This document shows, piece by piece, positions 25,336 to 35,381 of a stretch of 64,000 nt of DNA. The DNA comes from Mesoflavibacter profundi (GTDB lineage: Bacteria > Bacteroidota > Bacteroidia > Flavobacteriales > Flavobacteriaceae), in contig NZ_CP061703.1 in assembly GCF_014764305.1 (NCBI RefSeq), forward strand, positions 1,704,800 through 1,768,799, read 5' to 3'. How positions within the stretch are numbered: position 1 is the stretch's first letter; each line of letters opens with the position of its first letter. Made by a program: the position numbers and the translations under genes. The notes beneath the pieces were generated by a model, which had not been told where the DNA came from, did not search any database, and was given only the letters and a program-made list of their open reading frames with translations.

Positions 25336-27922
25336 ACATATACCATTGAAGACAGTATTACAATGCGCTTTATTTACCATTTTATTTGCTTTTTCTGCAA
25401 TAGGTAATGCACAAGAATTAAATTACGAAGACGGCAAGAAATATAATCTTGCAGGAATAACAGTAAAAGGTAACACTAGTTTTAGTGAGCAAACCATAAT
25501 CACCTACTCTGGATTAAGAAAAGATACAGAAATCCAAATACCAGGAGAACAAATTAGTAATGCCATAAAAAAACTATGGAAATCTAATTTATTTAGTGAT
25601 ATAGAAGTTTACTTAGTAAATACAGACGGAAACAACGCTTATTTAGAAATTAGATTAGCAGACTTACCAGAGTTAAACGAAGTAAAAATAACAGGAGTAA
25701 AAAAAGGAAAAGTAGAAACTGTTATAAAAGAAAATAAACTTCAAAAAGGAACAAAAGTTACAGAGAACTTAGTAACTACTACAAAAAACTATCTTGAAAA
25801 TAAATACAGAAAAGACGGTTTCTTAAACGCCAAAGTAAAAGTAAACACAACAGATGTAGTTAACGACTCTTTAATAAAACCACAAGTAAATATGGTTGTG
25901 GCAATAGATAAAGGAGAAAAGGTAAAAGTTAAAAAAATTAAATTTGAAGGCAACCAAATACTTAGTGATAAAAAGCTAAGAAAAGCCATGAAAAATACGA
26001 AGCAAATTAATCCAATTCGTATTTTAAAACGATCAAAATATATTGAAGCAGACTATAAAGAAGACTTGACTACTATCGTAGACAAGTATAAAGAAATTGG
26101 TTACAGAGATGCAAGAGTAATTTCTGATACTTTAGTGTATAATGACGATAAAACAGTATCTATAGACATTAAAGTAGAAGAAGGAGAAAAATATACATTT
26201 GGAGATGTTACATTTATAGGTAACACCGTTTATTCAGATGAGTTTTTAAGAAGAAAACTTAGAATAGAAAAAGGAGATACTTATAATGGAATAGAGCTTC
26301 AAAAACGTATTGCAGATAATTCTAGTCCAGATGCAGATGATTTAACAAACTTATATCAAAACAATGGATACTTATTCTCTTCAATTAATCCAGTTGAGGT
26401 AAATGCAGATGGAAATGTAATTGATATGGAAATTAGAATTACCGAAGGTAAACCTGCTTACTTTAATAATGTAACTGTTGTAGGTAATAATAAAACTAAC
26501 GACCATGTAATTTACAGAGAAATAAGAACTAGACCAGGTGAATTATATAGTAAGGAAAATGTGGTTAGAACTATACGTGAGTTAAGTCAATTAGGATTTT
26601 TTGATGCTGAACAATTAACACCTAATTTTAAAAATGTAAATCCAGAAGAAGGTACAGTAGATATGGAATATTCTGTTGTAGAATCTGGATCTAGTCAAAT
26701 CGAGCTGCAAGGTGGATATGGCGGTGGAGGATTTATAGGTACCTTAGGTTTATCTTTCAATAACTTTTCTTTAAAAGATATATTTAAAAAAGATGCTTAT
26801 ACTCCAATACCAATGGGTGATGGACAGCGTTTAGCTTTAAGATTACAAGCAAGTAGATTTTATCAAACCTATAGTTTTCAGTTTTCAGAACCGTGGTTAG
26901 GTGGTAAAAAACCAGTACAATTTTCTACTTCGTTATCACATACAAAACAATTTTTATATAATGCTTTTACAAGAAGTGCAGATAAAGATAGACGGTTTAA
27001 CATCACAGGTATTACTTTTGGTCTAGCAAAACGTTTATCTGTACCTGATGATTATTTTACATTATCTCAAGCTGTAAGTTTTCAACATTATAACCTAAAA
27101 AATTATAACACAGGTTTATTTACATTTGGTGATGGATATTCTAACAACTTATCTTATACTGTTGGATTAAGTAGAAATAATACTTTTAATGATCCAATTT
27201 TCCCAATGGGTGGATCTAATTTTTCTGTTACTGCTAAATTATCTTTACCGTATTCAATGTTTAATGGTGTAGATTATGAAGCTTTAAAAAATGAAAGACA
27301 AGAGAACTTAGATATCATATCTGATCAAAATAGTACCTCAAGTGAAATAACAGAAGCTTCAAGTAGAATTAGTCAAATAGACCAAGAACGATTTAAATGG
27401 TTAGAATTTTATAAAGTAAAATTTAAAGCAGATTGGTATACAAGAGTTGTAGATAAATTTGTATTAAAACCTACAGTTGAGTTTGGTTTCTTAGGTGCAT
27501 ATAATCAAAATAGAGGTGTTATTCCTTTCGAAAGATTTTTTGTTGGAGGAGATGGATTAGGAACCTATAGTTTAGATGGTAGAGAAGCAATTGCCTTACG
27601 TGGATATCAAAATCAAGCATTATCTTCACAAGATGGAGGATCTATTTATAATAAATTCTCATTAGAATTAAGATACCCAATTACACTTAAGCAATCTGCA
27701 AAAATATATGCATTAACATTCTTAGAAGCAGGTAATTCTTACGATCAATTTAGAGATTACGATCCATTTAATCTTAAAAGATCTGCAGGATTTGGAGTAA
27801 GAATATTTATGCCAGCATTTGGATTATTAGGAATAGACTTTGGTCATGGATTTGATCCTCAACCAGGAGAAACTTCAAAACACGGTTGGGAAACACATTT
27901 CATCATTGGTCAACAATTTTAA
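25319..27922 (+). CDS. bamA: Outer-membrane assembly factor BamA
   Basis: A protein of about 867 residues with a signal peptide (cut near NAQE), five POTRA domains (about 40-460; e.g. GITVKGNTSFSEQ, ITGVKKGKV, IKFEGNQILSD, VTFIGNTVYSD, VTVVGNNKTND) and a C-terminal 16-strand Omp85 barrel (conserved GGSNF and RGYQNQ in the L6 region). It folds and inserts outer-membrane proteins. No ATG is available near the start; GTG at 25319 is chosen, with TTG at 25307 as the alternative. Both lie inside uppS, so the genes are coupled. A run of Asp/Glu/Ser near 655-690 looks like a flexible loop. Confidence 0.95.
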   Translation: MNKLAKHIPLKTVLQCALFTILFAFSAIGNAQELNYEDGKKYNLAGITVKGNTSFSEQTIITYSGLRKDTEIQIPGEQISNAIKKLWKSNLFSDIEVYLVNTDGNNAYLEIRLADLPELNEVKITGVKKGKVETVIKENKLQKGTKVTENLVTTTKNYLENKYRKDGFLNAKVKVNTTDVVNDSLIKPQVNMVVAIDKGEKVKVKKIKFEGNQILSDKKLRKAMKNTKQINPIRILKRSKYIEADYKEDLTTIVDKYKEIGYRDARVISDTLVYNDDKTVSIDIKVEEGEKYTFGDVTFIGNTVYSDEFLRRKLRIEKGDTYNGIELQKRIADNSSPDADDLTNLYQNNGYLFSSINPVEVNADGNVIDMEIRITEGKPAYFNNVTVVGNNKTNDHVIYREIRTRPGELYSKENVVRTIRELSQLGFFDAEQLTPNFKNVNPEEGTVDMEYSVVESGSSQIELQGGYGGGGFIGTLGLSFNNFSLKDIFKKDAYTPIPMGDGQRLALRLQASRFYQTYSFQFSEPWLGGKKPVQFSTSLSHTKQFLYNAFTRSADKDRRFNITGITFGLAKRLSVPDDYFTLSQAVSFQHYNLKNYNTGLFTFGDGYSNNLSYTVGLSRNNTFNDPIFPMGGSNFSVTAKLSLPYSMFNGVDYEALKNERQENLDIISDQNSTSSEITEASSRISQIDQERFKWLEFYKVKFKADWYTRVVDKFVLKPTVEFGFLGAYNQNRGVIPFERFFVGGDGLGTYSLDGREAIALRGYQNQALSSQDGGSIYNKFSLELRYPITLKQSAKIYALTFLEAGNSYDQFRDYDPFNLKRSAGFGVRIFMPAFGLLGIDFGHGFDPQPGETSKHGWETHFIIGQQF

Positions 27923-28146
27923 TAACCGCTTTAACTTCAATAAAATAGGTAAATTACTAATATAGTATCTTAATTTTTTTATTTTTGGCACGATATTTTC
28001 TAATAACAAATTAAGGATTTGATAAAAGAATTGAAATTTTTAAAATTAAAATTCGTTATTTTGAAAATAGCTACTCAAAAATTAACTATTCTTTGTAACA
28101 ATGAATTTTAAATTTTAGAGTTATAGTCAAAAAATAAAATAAATCC

Positions 28147-29148
28147 ATGAAAACATTTAAAGTTCTTTTAGTATTGTTTCTATTAAGCGTTTCGTTTAGT
28201 GCAAATGCGCAACGAGGTGTAAGAATAGGTTATATAGATACCGAGTATATTTTAGAAAATGTACCAGAATATACAGAAGCAACTACGCAGTTAGAAGCTA
28301 AAGTACAACGATGGAAATCTGAAATTGAAGGTAAGCTTAACACTATTAAACAAAAAAGAGAAGCGCTTAACAATGAAAAAGCTCTATTAACAAAAGAGTT
28401 AATAGAAGAACGTGAAGAGGATATTCTATTTGAAGAAAAAGAAATATTAGATTATCAACAAAAACGTTTTGGTCCAAACGGTGATTTAATGATACAAAAG
28501 CGTCAATTAATGCAGCCAGTTCAAGACCAAATTTTTCAAGCAGTACAAGACATAGCAGCAGCAAAAAAATACGATTTTGTATTTGATAAATCTGCAGATG
28601 TAGTAATGTTATATTCGGCAGAGCGATTTGATATTAGCGATTTAGTTATAAGAACAATTACAAGAGCATCAAATCGTAAACAAGCAAAAACCAATAAAGA
28701 GCGTAAAGAAGCAAAAGACGAAGAAGTTGTAGAAGATATTAACGATAGTCAAGAAGCAAGACAAAAAGCTTTAGATGCAAAAAGAGCAGAACGTGAAGCA
28801 GCAGCCGAACAAAGACGACAAGAAATATTAGAGGAAAGAGAAGCAAAGAAAAAAGCTGCTCAAGAAAGAAGACAAAAAATATTAGAAGAACGAGCTAAAG
28901 CAAGAGAAGACAAATTAAAAGAAAGAGAAGATAGCTCTACAAATACAGACGAACAAAGAACATCTTTTGATGCAGATCAAGAAAATGAAACAAAATCAAG
29001 AGAAGAAATTTTAGAAGAAAGAAGACAAAAAAAACTAGCAGATAGAGAAGCAAGAAAAAAAGAACTTGAAGCTAGAAAACAACAAATCTTAGAAGACCGT
29101 AAGAAAGCTAAAGAAGAAAAGGAGAGCAAAGACGACGAAGAAAACTAA
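28147..29148 (+). CDS. OmpH/Skp-like chaperone with long charged tail
   Basis: A 333-residue protein with signal peptide (SANAQ, about 23) and an OmpH domain (about 25-175) starting GVRIGYIDTEYIL and continuing as a coiled coil. The second half (about 180-333) is an unusual Glu/Lys/Arg/Ala tail containing several copies of an RRQxILEER-type unit. Ordinary Skp is about 160 residues; the next gene encodes such a short form. Periplasmic Skp holds unfolded outer-membrane proteins for BamA, encoded just upstream. The 224 bases before it contain TATTTTTG (27980-27987) but no clear -33. Confidence 0.9.
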   Translation: MKTFKVLLVLFLLSVSFSANAQRGVRIGYIDTEYILENVPEYTEATTQLEAKVQRWKSEIEGKLNTIKQKREALNNEKALLTKELIEEREEDILFEEKEILDYQQKRFGPNGDLMIQKRQLMQPVQDQIFQAVQDIAAAKKYDFVFDKSADVVMLYSAERFDISDLVIRTITRASNRKQAKTNKERKEAKDEEVVEDINDSQEARQKALDAKRAEREAAAEQRRQEILEEREAKKKAAQERRQKILEERAKAREDKLKEREDSSTNTDEQRTSFDADQENETKSREEILEERRQKKLADREARKKELEARKQQILEDRKKAKEEKESKDDEEN

Positions 29149-29187
29149 GACAAACACTAATAATTTATAACACAAATACTATTTAAA

Positions 29188-29697
29188 ATGAAACAATTTA
29201 AAACACTTTTATTTGCTGTAGCATTATTTATTGGCGCTACTAGTTTTTCTAACGCACAAACAAAGGTAGCACACATTAATGTTGGAGAATTAGTAACATC
29301 TATGCCAGAGATGAAAGCTGCTCAAACAGAAATGGAAAAAATGGGTAAAACTTTCGAGACAGATATTCAAGAAATGATGAAAGAATACCAATCAAAAGCT
29401 AAACAATATGAAGGTGAAGCTGCAACTAAAACTAACGAAGAAAACCAAAAAAGAGGTGAAGAGTTAGCAGGTATGCAACAAAGCATTAGACAATTTCAAG
29501 CAGATGCACAACAACAATTACAAAAGAAAGAATTAGATTTATTAGAGCCAATAACTAAAAAAGCTAAAGCAGCTATTTTAAAAGTAGCAAAAGCGCAAGG
29601 TTTTAATTACGTATTAGATTCTTCTCAAGGTTCTGGTGTTATCATGGCAGAAGGAAAAGATCTTTTAACAGATGTACAAAAAGAATTAGGATTTTAA
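29188..29697 (+). CDS. OmpH/Skp periplasmic chaperone
   Basis: A 169-residue protein of normal Skp length. The signal peptide ends near FSNAQ (about 24); the mature part starts KVAHINVGELV and forms a long helical hairpin (about 45-125) before the final NYVLDSSQGSGVIMAEG strand region. It should act as a trimeric holdase for outer-membrane proteins. It lies 39 bases after the longer paralogue, and a strong terminator closes the unit. Confidence 0.95.
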   Translation: MKQFKTLLFAVALFIGATSFSNAQTKVAHINVGELVTSMPEMKAAQTEMEKMGKTFETDIQEMMKEYQSKAKQYEGEAATKTNEENQKRGEELAGMQQSIRQFQADAQQQLQKKELDLLEPITKKAKAAILKVAKAQGFNYVLDSSQGSGVIMAEGKDLLTDVQKELGF

Positions 29698-29721
29698 TTA
29701 AAACTCCTTTTAAAATACAAG

Positions 29722-29751
29722 AAAGCTGTCTAAATTTAGACAGCTTTTTTT
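29722..29751 (+). terminator. Terminator after the OmpH pair
   Basis: AAAGCTGTCTAAA / TTTAGACAGCTTT (29722-29734 with 29735-29747), a perfect palindrome followed by a T-run. Confidence 0.9.
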
Positions 29752-29763
29752 ATAACATATTAT

Positions 29764-30543
29764 ATGAGTTTACAACCTATAGGTATATTCGATTCTGGAG
29801 TTGGCGGTACTTCAATATTTAAAGAAATACATAGCCTGCTACCAACTGAAAACGCAATTTATCTTGCAGATAGTGCAAATGCGCCTTATGGACCAAAAGG
29901 TAAGGATAGGATTATAGCATTGTCTGAAAAAAATACAGAATATTTATTAAACAAAAATTGTAAACTTATAGTAGTGGCTTGTAATACTGCAACTACTAAT
30001 GCAATACAACATTTAAGAGCTAAATTTGATGTGCCTTTTATAGGTATAGAACCAGCTATTAAACCAGCAGCATTACAGACTAAAACTAAAGCAATTGGTA
30101 TTCTAGCTACAAAAGGAACTTTAAGCAGTGAGTTGTTCTCTAATACAACGCAGCTTTACGCAAATGGTATAAAAGTGATAGAGCAAGAAGGCGAAGGTAT
30201 TGTACAGCTAATAGAAGCAGGTAAAATAAATTCTATAGAGATGACGTCTTTATTAGAAATGTATACAAAACCAATGGTTGCAGCCAATATAGATTATTTG
30301 GTATTAGGATGTACACATTATCCTTATTTAATACCACAACTTATTACTATCCTACCTAAACATATTAAGATTATAGATTCTGGTTTAGCTGTAGCTAAGC
30401 AAACAAAAGCAGTTTTAGAGCAAAACAGATTATTAAATGAGTCTTCTATACAAGCAGAAGTAAGTTTTTATACTAACGGTAATACAGCTGTATTAAAAGC
30501 CTTAGTTGGAAATAACTTTAATGTAGAATATTTAAGTTTTTAA
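29764..30543 (+). CDS. murI: Glutamate racemase
   Basis: A 259-residue enzyme that converts L- to D-glutamate for peptidoglycan. The two catalytic Cys are in VVACNTATT and LGCTHYPYL; IGIFDSGVGGTS begins the first domain. Length is normal and there is no signal peptide. It follows the bamA-ompH run after a terminator with only about 15 bases between, so it may depend on readthrough or have a promoter hidden in the terminator region. Confidence 0.97.
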   Translation: MSLQPIGIFDSGVGGTSIFKEIHSLLPTENAIYLADSANAPYGPKGKDRIIALSEKNTEYLLNKNCKLIVVACNTATTNAIQHLRAKFDVPFIGIEPAIKPAALQTKTKAIGILATKGTLSSELFSNTTQLYANGIKVIEQEGEGIVQLIEAGKINSIEMTSLLEMYTKPMVAANIDYLVLGCTHYPYLIPQLITILPKHIKIIDSGLAVAKQTKAVLEQNRLLNESSIQAEVSFYTNGNTAVLKALVGNNFNVEYLSF

Positions 30544-30545
30544 AA

Positions 30546-30575
30546 ACAAAAAACCACGTACAATAATACGTGGTT
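30546..30575 (-). terminator. Terminator of rpsU
   Basis: AACCACGTA-N6-TACGTGGTT (30552-30575) with an A-run at 30546-30551 reads as hairpin plus T-run on the minus strand. On the plus strand the T-run is missing, so it may only weakly end murI. Confidence 0.8.
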
Positions 30576-30600
30576 AAATGTATAATAAAAAAACTAGTTT

Positions 30601-30795
30601 TTATATATCTTCTGCGTCTCTTAAGCTTTGGATATATTCAGCTTTTTGAACTTCTTTTCTTCTTCTTACTGAAGGTTTAGTAAAGTATTGCTTATCTCTT
30701 AAGTTTTGCATTACTTTTACGTTTCTGTGCTTACGCTTGTAACGTTTTAGAGCACGTTCTATATTTTCTCCTTCTTTGATTTCGATTCTTAACAT
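30601..30795 (-). CDS. rpsU: 30S ribosomal protein S21
   Basis: A 64-residue basic protein with the S21 pattern: EGENIERALKRYKRK, a basic helix, and the FTKPSVRRRKE segment. S21 sits at the small-subunit platform near the 16S anti-Shine-Dalgarno end. A -7-like TAAATTTG (minus strand, 30852-30845) lies 50 bases upstream, without an obvious -33. It is next to rpoD, a common pairing. Confidence 0.96.
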   Translation of the reverse strand: MLRIEIKEGENIERALKRYKRKHRNVKVMQNLRDKQYFTKPSVRRRKEVQKAEYIQSLRDAEDI

Positions 30796-30871
30796 GTCTT
30801 TATTTTAAATATTTTACGAATATCCTACAAATTATGATATAATTCAAATTTAAAGTGCTTTAAATTAAAAT

Positions 30872-31735
30872 TTAACCTAAATACGTCTTTAAAATTTTAC
30901 TTTTAGAGGTTTGTCTTAAGCGTCTTATTCCTTTTTCTCGTATTTGTCTAACACGTTCTCTAGTTAGATCAAAAGTGCGACCAATTTCATCTAAAGTCAT
31001 AGCAGGTTGATTACCTAATCCAAAATTTAAACGTATAACGTCGCTTTCTCTTGGAGTTAAAGTGTCTAAAGCACGTTCTATTTCTATGTTTAAAGATTCA
31101 TGCATTAATTGGTTGTCTGGATTTGGTGACTCGCCAGATTTTACTAAATCATATAAACTATAATCTTCACCTTCTTTTAAAGGTGCATCCATAGATACGT
31201 GTCTGCTAGAAATACGCATAGATTGTTTGACGTCGCTAATTGTTAAATCTAATTCTTTAGCTATCTCTTCTGCACTTGGCGGACGTTGGTTTGTTTGTTC
31301 TAAATGAGAAGTTATTTTTCTTATCTTATTTATGCTACCTATTTTGTTAAGTGGTAATCTAACAATTCTAGATTGTTCTGCTAATGCAGATAAAATAGCT
31401 TGTCTAATCCACCAAACAGCGTAGGAAATAAATTTAAAACCTCTTGTTTCGTCAAAACGTTTTGCAGCTTTAACTAATCCAGCATTACCTTCATTAATTA
31501 AATCGGGTAATTTTAATCCTTGATTTTGATATTGTTTGGCAACAGAAACAACAAAACGTAAGTTAGCAGTAGTTAATCTATCTAAAGATTTTTGGCAACC
31601 TTCTCTTATTTTTTTGGCTAGTTCTACTTCTTCTTCAGCAGTAACCATTGGAAGTTTGCTTATATCTTGTAGATATTTGTCAAGTGATTTAGATTCGCGA
31701 TTGGTAACTTGTTTTGTAATTTTTAATTGTCGCAT
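30872..31735 (-). CDS. rpoD: Primary sigma factor RpoD/SigA
   Basis: A 287-residue sigma-70 factor that lacks region 1.1, as usual for the Bacteroidetes housekeeping sigma. Region 1.2 is near the N-terminus ([11 protein letters not shown]), region 2 has [18 protein letters not shown] and [15 protein letters not shown], region 3 [14 protein letters not shown], and region 4 [14 protein letters not shown] with the [18 protein letters not shown] helix-turn-helix. Bacteroidetes RpoD recognises TTTG / TAnnTTTG, which agrees with the promoters seen in this window. Confidence 0.96.
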   Translation of the reverse strand: MRQLKITKQVTNRESKSLDKYLQDISKLPMVTAEEEVELAKKIREGCQKSLDRLTTANLRFVVSVAKQYQNQGLKLPDLINEGNAGLVKAAKRFDETRGFKFISYAVWWIRQAILSALAEQSRIVRLPLNKIGSINKIRKITSHLEQTNQRPPSAEEIAKELDLTISDVKQSMRISSRHVSMDAPLKEGEDYSLYDLVKSGESPNPDNQLMHESLNIEIERALDTLTPRESDVIRLNFGLGNQPAMTLDEIGRTFDLTRERVRQIREKGIRRLRQTSKSKILKTYLG

Positions 31736-31835
31736 TCAGTAAATTTTAAAGTTTAACTGTCTTAAACTAATGAAATTATTGACAATTCCTAAAAATTAAC
31801 AATCTTTTAGGGTTTTTATTGAAAATTTAATGGTT

Positions 31836-34511
31836 TTAATTGGATTTTTTCTTTTTTCCGAAAATTCCGCCTAAAACATCCTTTACAGGATTTTTCGTAT
31901 TACTACTATCTGTTTTTGTGCTATCCTTTGTAGTATTAGAATTGCCTAAAATACCTCCAAGTACATCTTTAACTGTATTGTTTTTAGTTGTGTTTGTACT
32001 ATCTTTTGTAGTAGTGTTACCTTTAATTATATTATTTATTGCATCGTTTATTTTGTCCTTACCGGTATTAAGTAATTTTTGTTTTTGAATTTCTATAAGT
32101 TGTTGCGTAAGATTTTTTACACCACTTGTTAAATCTGTTTGAACTTGCGGTTGTGTTGTGCTTCCTGATACATTAGCAGTTACCGGAATGGTAATTGTAT
32201 TTACAGTAGGATCATTAATTTTTGCAATTAGATTATTTACGTCTGTACCTAGATATTTAGCAGGAACATCTAATACGACTTGATAATTCATTGTATTAGA
32301 AAATGAATGCGATCCGCCAATCGTCATTTTAATATCCTTGTATTTAATATCAAAAGGCTTTACGTTTACTTGCCCGTTATTAAAACTAAGTTTAGTTTTT
32401 AAATCTTTTAAATTTAATTTACTAAAGTCTAAGAAGCTTAATTTATTTTCTAGTAAAGAAACTAGTTGTTCGTTTTTAGGTTTAAATTCACCTGTTAATA
32501 ATTCCGCGAAAGCGTCGCCAGATATCGTATTTAATATAGGTGTAAAATCTTCGCCTAATGTTCCGGATAAATCTATACTGCTATTAAGTTTTCCTTCTAA
32601 AGCTTTTGCTAAAGGCGCTAAAGCTTGTAACATGTCAAGACCGTTAAAGGATTGAGAAATATTAAAGTTAGATGCACCAAGCTGCATGTTAAATGTCGCT
32701 TTTTCTTTAGAAGTATCTACTAATCCATTTAAAGATAAATTTCCATCAAAAATACTTGAAGTTACATTGTTTAGTTGTGCTTTTTCTTCTGCTATGGTTA
32801 GATTTCCTTTTACATTTTTAAGCGTTAAGTTGTCGTAAACAACTGTGTTTGCATTTGCGGTAATATTACAATCTAAAAACGCAGGAATTTTTAATGCAGT
32901 ATCAGGTTCTGCACTTTGGTTAACTGGTGCTTCGCTACCGCCTTCAATCATAAAATCACTTACTATGAATGTGTTCGAATTTACGATGAAATTTCCTTTT
33001 AGTTTTTGATCGCTTAGAAGAAATCCTAATAAATTATTTATTGTTCCTTTTGCATTTATATCCGATTGTCCAGTTGTTGCATTAAAGTTATCTAAACTAA
33101 TGGTTCCTGGATTAAAACTAATGTTGGCGTTGCTAATATTAATTGGATTTACAATATCTGCAGAAGAAAACACAAAGTCACTAACACTTAAATTACCGTT
33201 ATTTTTTATTCGGTTATAAGCATTTGTTTCTATAGCATTCATGTCAAAACTTGTGTTAAGCTTTGCTTTTAAAATACCTTTTAACTCGTTTTCTAACTGT
33301 ATTGGATAAGCTTTTGTGATGTTTGCTAAATTTAAAACACCATCTATGTTAGCATTTACAAGCATGTTGCTTGTTAGATTTTTTATAGTAGCCGAGCTTT
33401 TAAACACATCTTCATCTATCTTAAAATTAAGAGTGTTAAGATTTAAAAATGTATCGTCTACTAAACCAGTTTCGTTTTTAATTTGCGCGTTAATGCTTAT
33501 GTTTTCTACGCGTTTTGGTAAATCTGCAAATTTAAAAGACGCGTTGTTAGAAAGAATATTAATATCTAAAGTAGGTATGGTTTCTTCGGTTACTTTTCCT
33601 TTAATAATTCCGTTTACTTTAAAGTTACCGGTTGTATTAACATTGTCTAAATTTTTAGCATACGTTTTTGGGATGACAGCTAAAAACTCTTTAAAAGAAG
33701 AGCCTGGATTTTCAAAAGAAATATCTATGTCTTGACCATTTTCAAGTTGTTTTACATAGCCTTTAAATTGTAAAGGTAAATCGTTTACAAAACCTTGATT
33801 GTCTTTAAAGGTGTAAGTTTGATTTGGTATGTCTAGATCTATTAAAGCATCAAGTTTAATTAGATTATTACTTAAATATTCTGTACTATCAAGGCTAAAC
33901 GTTACGTTAGCTTCGGTTTTTGTGTCTAATTCAGATGTGTCTCCAGAGAATGTTCCGTTACCTGTGTGATTTATGTTGGTTACTTTTATTAGTGTATTAG
34001 CGCTTTCATCTACATAATTGAAGGCGCTGTTGTTTATGCTGTAATTTTCGATATCAAAAACAAAACTATTGTTATTTGAAGCGTTTGAAGGCGTGTTATT
34101 GGTATTGGCTTTAGCAATATCCCAATTGACTTGTCCGTCTTTGTTGGTTTTTAAATTAATAAATGCGTTATCAATATTTATACTGTTGACTATGATTGGA
34201 TCTTCACTTGCTGTTTTAAAAAGTTCTTTAACAGACATGTCTAAAGATAGTTGTTTTACATTGGCAAGTGTGTCGTTTTTAAAAGGCTCAAAAGTTGTAA
34301 TGCTTAATTGGTCTATAGTAACGTTTGCTTGAGGGAAACTACTTAAAAAACTAAGGTTAACATCGTTAAATTCTACTTTAGCATTTACATTATTATTGAT
34401 GTAATTTCTAACTAAATTTTTAATTTGTTTTTGAAATATAAACGGACTTGCTATTAATACGACTAAAAGTATTAAAATTGAGATGCCAACTATTTTTAGT
34501 TTTTTTTTCAT
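31836..34511 (-). CDS. AsmA family envelope protein
   Basis: An 891-residue protein with one N-terminal membrane helix (about 5-27) and a long periplasmic beta-rich body. AsmA features appear at both ends: LSFLSSFPQANVTIDQLSI and the C-terminal block LNGLVDTSKEKATFNMQL, then a GTLGEDFTPILNTISGD region. AsmA/TamB-like proteins are thought to bridge inner and outer membranes and move phospholipids. The last 75 residues are low complexity (Asn/Thr/Lys) with two copies of VKDVLGGIxG and end in a Lys-rich tail. The gene stands between rpoD and the queuosine transporter and has no obvious partner. Confidence 0.9.
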   Translation of the reverse strand: MKKKLKIVGISILILLVVLIASPFIFQKQIKNLVRNYINNNVNAKVEFNDVNLSFLSSFPQANVTIDQLSITTFEPFKNDTLANVKQLSLDMSVKELFKTASEDPIIVNSINIDNAFINLKTNKDGQVNWDIAKANTNNTPSNASNNNSFVFDIENYSINNSAFNYVDESANTLIKVTNINHTGNGTFSGDTSELDTKTEANVTFSLDSTEYLSNNLIKLDALIDLDIPNQTYTFKDNQGFVNDLPLQFKGYVKQLENGQDIDISFENPGSSFKEFLAVIPKTYAKNLDNVNTTGNFKVNGIIKGKVTEETIPTLDINILSNNASFKFADLPKRVENISINAQIKNETGLVDDTFLNLNTLNFKIDEDVFKSSATIKNLTSNMLVNANIDGVLNLANITKAYPIQLENELKGILKAKLNTSFDMNAIETNAYNRIKNNGNLSVSDFVFSSADIVNPINISNANISFNPGTISLDNFNATTGQSDINAKGTINNLLGFLLSDQKLKGNFIVNSNTFIVSDFMIEGGSEAPVNQSAEPDTALKIPAFLDCNITANANTVVYDNLTLKNVKGNLTIAEEKAQLNNVTSSIFDGNLSLNGLVDTSKEKATFNMQLGASNFNISQSFNGLDMLQALAPLAKALEGKLNSSIDLSGTLGEDFTPILNTISGDAFAELLTGEFKPKNEQLVSLLENKLSFLDFSKLNLKDLKTKLSFNNGQVNVKPFDIKYKDIKMTIGGSHSFSNTMNYQVVLDVPAKYLGTDVNNLIAKINDPTVNTITIPVTANVSGSTTQPQVQTDLTSGVKNLTQQLIEIQKQKLLNTGKDKINDAINNIIKGNTTTKDSTNTTKNNTVKDVLGGILGNSNTTKDSTKTDSSNTKNPVKDVLGGIFGKKKKSN

Positions 34512-34605
34512 TTAGAATAAATGGATTATAATTTTATACGAATTTACGTATTAAACTAACTAAAAGGATGTTGCAACCTTAGTATTTAATATAAGTTTAG
34601 CATTT

Positions 34606-35310
34606 TTAAAGCAGATTTATCTCTTCGTTAACTTTAAGGTTGAAACGTTTTCTAAAAAGATAAACTCCTAAATATAAAAATGGTGTGTCAATTACGGCTA
34701 TTAATACCTTAAAAATAAATCCGCTAATTAATAAACCAGCAAATTTATCCCAACCTATTTCACCAAAAGCGCACAGTAAAAATAAAACTGAAAATGTATC
34801 TACAAACTGAGATAAAAATGTCGAGCAGTTATTACGTAACCACAACATTTTTCCTTTAGTTAGTTTTTTCCAAAAGTGATAAATCTGTATATCTACCAAT
34901 TGTGCTAATAAATATGCCATCATACTAGCAAATACAGCAATTATAGTATTGCCAAATACTGTAGTAAATAATCCATCGTCAACAGGTGACCAACTAGTTG
35001 CAGAGACATTGTTTGCTGTATACACAATTAATAAAGAAAAAATCGAAGCAAAAATACCGGCAATTACAATTTGATTAGCGCGTTTTTTTCCATAAATCTC
35101 ACTAATTAAATCTGTTATTAAAAAGGTGATAGGGTAAGGTAATATGCCAACAGAGATTTCGAAAAGTTTAGCGCCAAAAATTTCAATTTCAAAAGGATAC
35201 CAATAAAAAAACTTCTGAAAAATTAGATTAGAAACAACTAAAGAAGTTATAAATAAGGCTCCTAAAAACAAATAAATTTTTTGTGCGAGTAGTTTATCTT
35301 TTAAGGTCAT
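34606..35310 (-). CDS. Queuosine precursor transporter (YhhQ/VUT family)
   Basis: A 234-residue membrane protein with about six helices. Family landmarks are FEISVGILPYPITFLITDLISEIYG, then SMMAYLLAQLVDIQIYHFWK and NNCSTFLSQFVDTF. YhhQ-type proteins import preQ0/preQ1 for tRNA queuosine modification. No preQ1 riboswitch is recognisable upstream. It is divergent from the folK-dNK gene with 71 bases between starts. Confidence 0.92.
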   Translation of the reverse strand: MTLKDKLLAQKIYLFLGALFITSLVVSNLIFQKFFYWYPFEIEIFGAKLFEISVGILPYPITFLITDLISEIYGKKRANQIVIAGIFASIFSLLIVYTANNVSATSWSPVDDGLFTTVFGNTIIAVFASMMAYLLAQLVDIQIYHFWKKLTKGKMLWLRNNCSTFLSQFVDTFSVLFLLCAFGEIGWDKFAGLLISGFIFKVLIAVIDTPFLYLGVYLFRKRFNLKVNEEINLL

Positions 35311-35381
35311 AAAAACTTATTAACAGTTTGTGTAAAGATAAGGACTAAGTGGATTTCTTTTAGTTATTTTGTCAAAGATTT

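Noticed and set aside
33316-33735. 139-residue plus-strand frame inside the AsmA gene
   Set aside because: It shadows the AsmA coding frame; there is no promoter, and its hydrophobicity is explained by the complementary codons.
35311-35381. preQ1 riboswitch before the queuosine-precursor transporter
   Set aside because: The short AT-rich leader lacks the conserved pseudoknot pattern.
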